Made by a program: the position numbers and the translations under genes. Below are positions 60,104-64,000 of a DNA stretch of 64,000 nt, one piece after another; the stretch's first letter is position 1, and the number at the start of each line of letters is the position of its first letter. This stretch comes from Polynucleobacter sp. JS-JIR-5-A7 (lineage in GTDB: Bacteria > Pseudomonadota > Gammaproteobacteria > Burkholderiales > Burkholderiaceae). The notes beneath the pieces were generated by a model, which had not been told where the DNA came from, did no database searches, and saw only the letters and a program-made list of their open reading frames with translations. The stretch is from contig NZ_CP061308.1 of assembly GCF_018687935.1 (NCBI RefSeq), positions 242,048 to 306,047 of the forward strand. Reading direction: 5' to 3'.

Positions 60104-60998
60104 CGCTTTTATTGAGGAGTTGGCCTTACAGGCTGAGTTAAATGAAAATATTGCATTAGTTGTTGGCGACTTGGGATATGGTGTTGTAGAGTCCTTCGCA
60201 AATCGTTTCCCAAAACGCTTTTTTAATGCAGGCGTGGCTGAGCAAAATATGATGGGGTTATCTGCAGGTTTAGCATCTGAGGGATTCCATGTTTTTGTCT
60301 ATTCAATTGCTAATTTCCCCACTTTTAGATGTGCTGAACAAATCCGGAATGATGTTGATTATCATAAGTTGCCAGTAACAGTGGTCGCCGTTGGTGGGGG
60401 CTTGGCTTATGGGAATTTAGGGTACTCTCATCATGCAGTTCAGGACTACGCATTAATGAGAGCGCTTCCCAATATGCTAATTGCTGCACCTGGCGATCCC
60501 ATGGAGGTTAGGTCTTGTATGCGATACATCATTCAACATCCTCAACCAAGTTATTTAAGGCTTGGTAAGTCTGGGGAGCCTTGCATCCATGACCACATCC
60601 CCGATGTATCTCCTGGTGAGTGGTTATCCATAAGGAGCGGGGCAAAGGGAGGGGAAATATTCCTAACAACCGGATCTACCTTGAATTTTGTAGATCAAAT
60701 ATTAAAAACTTCTCCAGAATTGCGGGATTACTCTTTAAGCTCGATGCCACTTTGGGGGATGAAATTCAAAAAAAATCAACCTAATCAGGTAGTGAAATAT
60801 CAAAAAATTCGTACTATTGAAGATCATTTGATTGATGGAGGCTTTGGAAGTTGGTTGCTTGAATCAATGGCTACTAATTCAGAATTAATGATGCGAATTA
60901 ATGTAAAAGCCCTAAATGACAGAGTGTGTGGTCTTGTTGGCAGTCAGTCTGCGTTAAATCTAGAGGGTGGTTTAACGAAATTACAAATATGCGAATAG
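60096..60998 (+). CDS. transketolase-like, C-terminal (pyrimidine-binding and C) subunit
   Basis: A 300-residue partner with the pyrimidine-binding domain: FNAGVAEQNMMGLSAGLA with the conserved Glu49 that activates TPP, then GLAYGNLGYSHHAVQDYALM and LPNMLIAAPGDPMEV, and a short C-terminal domain. Together with the preceding gene it would form a heterotetramer, as in split transketolases. The overlapping start couples translation. It overlaps the next gene by ten bases. Confidence 0.85.
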   Translation: MRNAFIEELALQAELNENIALVVGDLGYGVVESFANRFPKRFFNAGVAEQNMMGLSAGLASEGFHVFVYSIANFPTFRCAEQIRNDVDYHKLPVTVVAVGGGLAYGNLGYSHHAVQDYALMRALPNMLIAAPGDPMEVRSCMRYIIQHPQPSYLRLGKSGEPCIHDHIPDVSPGEWLSIRSGAKGGEIFLTTGSTLNFVDQILKTSPELRDYSLSSMPLWGMKFKKNQPNQVVKYQKIRTIEDHLIDGGFGSWLLESMATNSELMMRINVKALNDRVCGLVGSQSALNLEGGLTKLQICE

Positions 60999-61915
60999 CT
61001 ATTCTAGGAAGTACAAGTGAAATTGCCAGGGATCTAGTAATTTCATTTTTTAAAAAGACTGACTATGACGTAGTTCTATATGGTAGAGATTCAAGTCTCA
61101 TAAAGAAATGGTGCGACAAAGTAGGTATAAAAAAAAGATACCAAATTTCAGAATACCAAAGTTTAATTTCCGATGGATTTTATGATGCAGTAATTAATTT
61201 TATTGGGTCGGGAAACCCCGCAAGGACTCTAGAGATGGGGGAAAATATTTTTCATGTAAATCTTAAGTATGATGATTTCGCACTAGATTACCTTAAAAAA
61301 TACCCTAGCTCTCGTTATCTTTACATGAGTAGTGGCGCTGTATATGGATCTAATTTTGAGGGGCCGGTAAATGATCAAAGCAAGGCGATGTTTGAGGTAA
61401 ATAATACCCAATCTCAGCATTTTTATGCGCTTGCTAAGATTTACTCAGAGCTTCGACACCGCGCACTACGAGATTATGCAATAGTTGATATTCGTATATT
61501 TAATTATTTTAGCCACACTCAAGATATGAGTGCGCGATTTTTGATAACTGATATTGTGCGAGCAATTCAAGAAAAAAGTATATTTATAACGTCTGCTGAA
61601 AACATATTTCGCGATTATCTGTGCCCAGCAGATTTTTACGGGATTGTACAATCAATGTTGACGAGTAAGCCAGTAAATACAGCAATAGATTGTTATAGTC
61701 TGGCTCCAATAGATAAAATTAGTTTATTAACTTCGCTTAATGATAAATTCAACTTAAGGTATGAGCTGGACAACATAAATTCTGGGCTTAATGTAACGGG
61801 GAGTAAATCTCACTATTACTCTATAAATAGGGTTGCTGAAAAATTTGGTTACCAACCAACATCTACTTCGCTGAATGGAGTAAGCAGCGAAATAAAACTT
61901 TTGATTGGCGATTAA
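60989..61915 (+). CDS. NAD-dependent epimerase/dehydratase (extended SDR)
   Basis: A 308-residue protein beginning MRIAILGSTSEIARDLV, a GxxxxxA-type nucleotide-binding loop. SSGAVYGSNFEG and catalytic Tyr-x3-Lys in FYALAKIYSEL follow, so it is an extended SDR. It could reduce, dehydrate or epimerise the sugar made by the enzymes upstream; a 4-ketoreductase is my favoured inference. The ATG at 60989 is the right start since it begins the Rossmann fold; a longer frame would overlap the transketolase gene. It ends the CDP-sugar operon. Confidence 0.8.
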   Translation: MRIAILGSTSEIARDLVISFFKKTDYDVVLYGRDSSLIKKWCDKVGIKKRYQISEYQSLISDGFYDAVINFIGSGNPARTLEMGENIFHVNLKYDDFALDYLKKYPSSRYLYMSSGAVYGSNFEGPVNDQSKAMFEVNNTQSQHFYALAKIYSELRHRALRDYAIVDIRIFNYFSHTQDMSARFLITDIVRAIQEKSIFITSAENIFRDYLCPADFYGIVQSMLTSKPVNTAIDCYSLAPIDKISLLTSLNDKFNLRYELDNINSGLNVTGSKSHYYSINRVAEKFGYQPTSTSLNGVSSEIKLLIGD

Positions 61916-62224
61916 AATTAGATTCAAATAATACTTTGGCGTTAAGAAATGACTTTAATATAGTCAAAAATACCTTTCAATATAGGTGCGGTACCTAGTT
62001 TAAATTAATCTCAGTATATTATTTTTGCAACAAAGAAAATATTACTGCTAGTAGGTTCAACCTAAAGCCATTTCCTCAAGTGGTACTCTTGTGCGGCTGA
62101 ATTTACAGTTATTTATTTATTCTTCATGAGATTATTAAATCAGCGTTATAAAATTAAAATTTAAAAAATAATATATATAGGCTATATAATTGAATGTTTT
62201 ATTTAAGCCAATTTATAATTTCAT
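61916..62224. promoter_or_regulatory. AT-rich intergenic region upstream of the ABC exporter
   Basis: A 309-base gap with no convincing gene on either strand. A small inverted repeat TAGGTT-C-AACCTA lies at 62052-62064. TATAAT at 62185-62190 could be a -10 element for the downstream exporter, but no good -35 is placed 16-18 bases before it. No terminator hairpin with a T tract was seen after the SDR gene. Confidence 0.35.
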
Positions 62225-63994
62225 ATGTTAAAAGAATTAAGTAATGCATTTTTTGAATTATGGAGCTTACTCGATTTTCAGCGAAAACGAGAGCTTTCAT
62301 TTGTACTTTTGGCAACTTTTTTTACATCATTAATTGAATTAATTAATTTAAGCTTAATCATTCCATTTATGGCGTCCTTGGTTGGTGCCGGTAGATATGG
62401 CAATTATCAATCTACCGATCTTATATCTAAGATCATTTCGCCAAAAAGTTCTGCTGAGTTGGTATATTTTTTAGCGTTTGCATTTGGTTTGAGCTCGCTC
62501 TTTGCGGGCGCCATGCGATTGTTGCTGTTGAGATTGAACGCTAGATTTTCTTTTAATCTAGGCGCAGATTTAAGTCTGATGCTGTTCAAAAAAAACCTAT
62601 TTTTGAGTTATGAAGATCACTTAAATATTTCAAGTAATCTAGCAATTGATTCTGTTATTACTAAGACAAATTACATAGTTAATAATTTTATTTTTCCATC
62701 AATGCTCTTTTTTAGTTCGATAATAATTTTGATTGTGACTGTTGCCGCTTTATCTTACGTAAATTTCGCTATCGTTTTATTTTCTTTTTTAACATTTTCA
62801 GTCCTTTATTTGGTTATTAGCAAAACACTACAAAAGAAGTTATATGTTAACGGTATGAAAATTTCCGATTCCTCAAGCATGCTCGTTCGAATTTTACAAG
62901 AGAGTTTGGGAAATTATAGGGAGATCACGATTAATAAACTGCAAAGCTATTACATTAAACACTTTCAAGCGCTTGATATAAATTTAAGATCATCGGAGGC
63001 AGAGAATGCATTTATAGCAATGAGTCCAAGATTTATACTTGAAGCTAGTGGAATGATTTTAGTATCCGTATTGGCAATGTACATGATTAAACATTCAGAT
63101 TCTATAGAGACATCAATTGGAGTTTTGGGTATCTTTGCGTTGGGTGCCCAAAAAATGCTTCCCATGATGCAGCAGACTTACGCATCTTTCTGTCAAATTA
63201 GGGCTAGTATGCCAGCATTAAAGGGCATTTTGAATTTACTAAGGTTTGATGATGTTTCGCATCTACAACATTGCATAAGCCTACCAATTGCATTCAAAGA
63301 TAAAATTCTCTTCAAAGACGTTTCATTTTCTTATAAAAGTACTGCTGAAAAGTTTGTACTTAAGGATGTAAATTTATGCATTAATAAGGGGGATAAGATT
63401 GGGATTATTGGTCTTAGTGGAGGTGGAAAGAGCACTTTTCTGGATATATTCCTTGGTTTGCTGAGTCCCACCAGCGGTTATTTGAGTATCGATGGGGTTA
63501 AGGTGAGCACTCAGAATATGGATGATTGGCGAGCTAATATTGCGCAAGTACCTCAGAATGTTTTTCTTTTTGATTCTTCAATCGAGGAGAATATAGCAGT
63601 TGGTGTGCCTAAAGAAAAAATTGATTTAGACCGAATTGGTGTAGTTGCCAAACAAACATTACTGTACGATTTATTGGATATTTCGGAGGGCGAGCATATT
63701 TTTGGTCGAAATCTAGGTGAGGATGGGGTTCATCTTTCTGGTGGACAGCGTCAAAGGGTTGGTTTGGCTAGAGCTTTGTATCATCAGTCTAAGGTTTTGG
63801 TTTTGGATGAGCCAACAAGTGCTCTTGACCCTGAGTCCGAGTCCATTTTGGTTGGTAGCCTGTCGAATTTGGATGCTGAGTACACTGTTGTAATGGTCAC
63901 TCATCGGCAGTCTTCGTTATCTGGTTGCAACAGAATTTTTAGAGTGGCTGATGGCATTATCGAGGAAGTTAATAGGCCTTTTGGGGCCTATTGA
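62225..63994 (+). CDS. ABC-type exporter, PglK/MsbA-like (oligosaccharide or lipid flippase candidate)
   Basis: A half-transporter with fused membrane and ATPase domains. Six hydrophobic segments lie in residues 20-320, preceded by a short amphipathic N-terminus (LKELSNAFFELWSLLDFQ), which recalls PglK-like flippases. The ATPase has Walker A GLSGGGKSTFLDI, signature LSGGQRQRVGLARA, Walker B KVLVLDEPTSALD and the switch His in VTHRQS. At 589 residues the length is typical. As no wzx is evident in the window, it may flip the lipid-linked repeat unit. It is the last gene before the window end. Confidence 0.85.
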   Translation: MLKELSNAFFELWSLLDFQRKRELSFVLLATFFTSLIELINLSLIIPFMASLVGAGRYGNYQSTDLISKIISPKSSAELVYFLAFAFGLSSLFAGAMRLLLLRLNARFSFNLGADLSLMLFKKNLFLSYEDHLNISSNLAIDSVITKTNYIVNNFIFPSMLFFSSIIILIVTVAALSYVNFAIVLFSFLTFSVLYLVISKTLQKKLYVNGMKISDSSSMLVRILQESLGNYREITINKLQSYYIKHFQALDINLRSSEAENAFIAMSPRFILEASGMILVSVLAMYMIKHSDSIETSIGVLGIFALGAQKMLPMMQQTYASFCQIRASMPALKGILNLLRFDDVSHLQHCISLPIAFKDKILFKDVSFSYKSTAEKFVLKDVNLCINKGDKIGIIGLSGGGKSTFLDIFLGLLSPTSGYLSIDGVKVSTQNMDDWRANIAQVPQNVFLFDSSIEENIAVGVPKEKIDLDRIGVVAKQTLLYDLLDISEGEHIFGRNLGEDGVHLSGGQRQRVGLARALYHQSKVLVLDEPTSALDPESESILVGSLSNLDAEYTVVMVTHRQSSLSGCNRIFRVADGIIEEVNRPFGAY

Positions 63995-64000
63995 ACTCGG

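Overview
The window looks like a chromosomal segment of a low-GC betaproteobacterium. The best guess is Polynucleobacter or a close Burkholderiaceae relative, inferred from gene content: exbB-exbD-lpxK-Trm112-kdsB-adk in one block, a ribBX-type riboflavin gene, a HiPIP and a complete tol-pal locus, all with fairly AT-rich third codon positions. No rRNA, tRNA, CRISPR array or insertion sequence was seen.

Layout. The 3' part of pyrB (1-841) is followed by a first surface-polysaccharide locus (855-9467): four glycosyltransferase-type genes, one of them a GT10 fucosyltransferase-like gene on the minus strand, then rfbBDAC for dTDP-L-rhamnose and waaC. Next come a TolC-family outer-membrane protein, uppP, a DUF2721 membrane protein, a UDP-glucuronate decarboxylase, trmB and gabD (9448-15783). 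The riboflavin block (15906-21774) is split: nusB-ribH-ribBX read leftward and ribD-ribE rightward, with a four-gene minor-pilin cluster between them. Then follow queC, the tol-pal operon (tolQRAB-pal-cpoB), glyA, nrdR, adk, kdsB, a 59-residue Trm112-family gene, lpxK, exbD, exbB, xseA, murB, a YajQ protein, a BrnT/BrnA toxin-antitoxin pair, xerD, plsY, a MAPEG protein, folE, a small putative lipoprotein, a HiPIP and an OafA-type acyltransferase (to 42270).

Between 42271 and 43154 lie a decayed HPP-family gene and a 48-codon minus-strand gene. From 43155 to the right edge runs the second, larger polysaccharide locus: galE, an O-antigen ligase-like protein, manC-gmd-fcl for GDP-L-fucose, several poorly characterised glycosyltransferase-like genes (three genes inverted at 51-55 kb), a Wzz-like protein, rfbF-rfbG-rfbH for a CDP-3,6-dideoxy-4-keto sugar, a split transketolase, an SDR enzyme and a PglK/MsbA-type ABC exporter.

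How the genes work together. The two loci encode enzymes for dTDP-rhamnose, GDP-fucose, UDP-xylose, UDP-galactose and a CDP-linked 3,6-dideoxy sugar. Glycosyltransferases to use them, two O-antigen ligase-like proteins, a chain-length regulator-like protein, a flippase candidate, an O-acyltransferase and uppP are also present. This fits a complex O-antigen or capsule. The most interesting inference is that the split transketolase and SDR following rfbFGH make an unusual two-carbon-branched dideoxy sugar.
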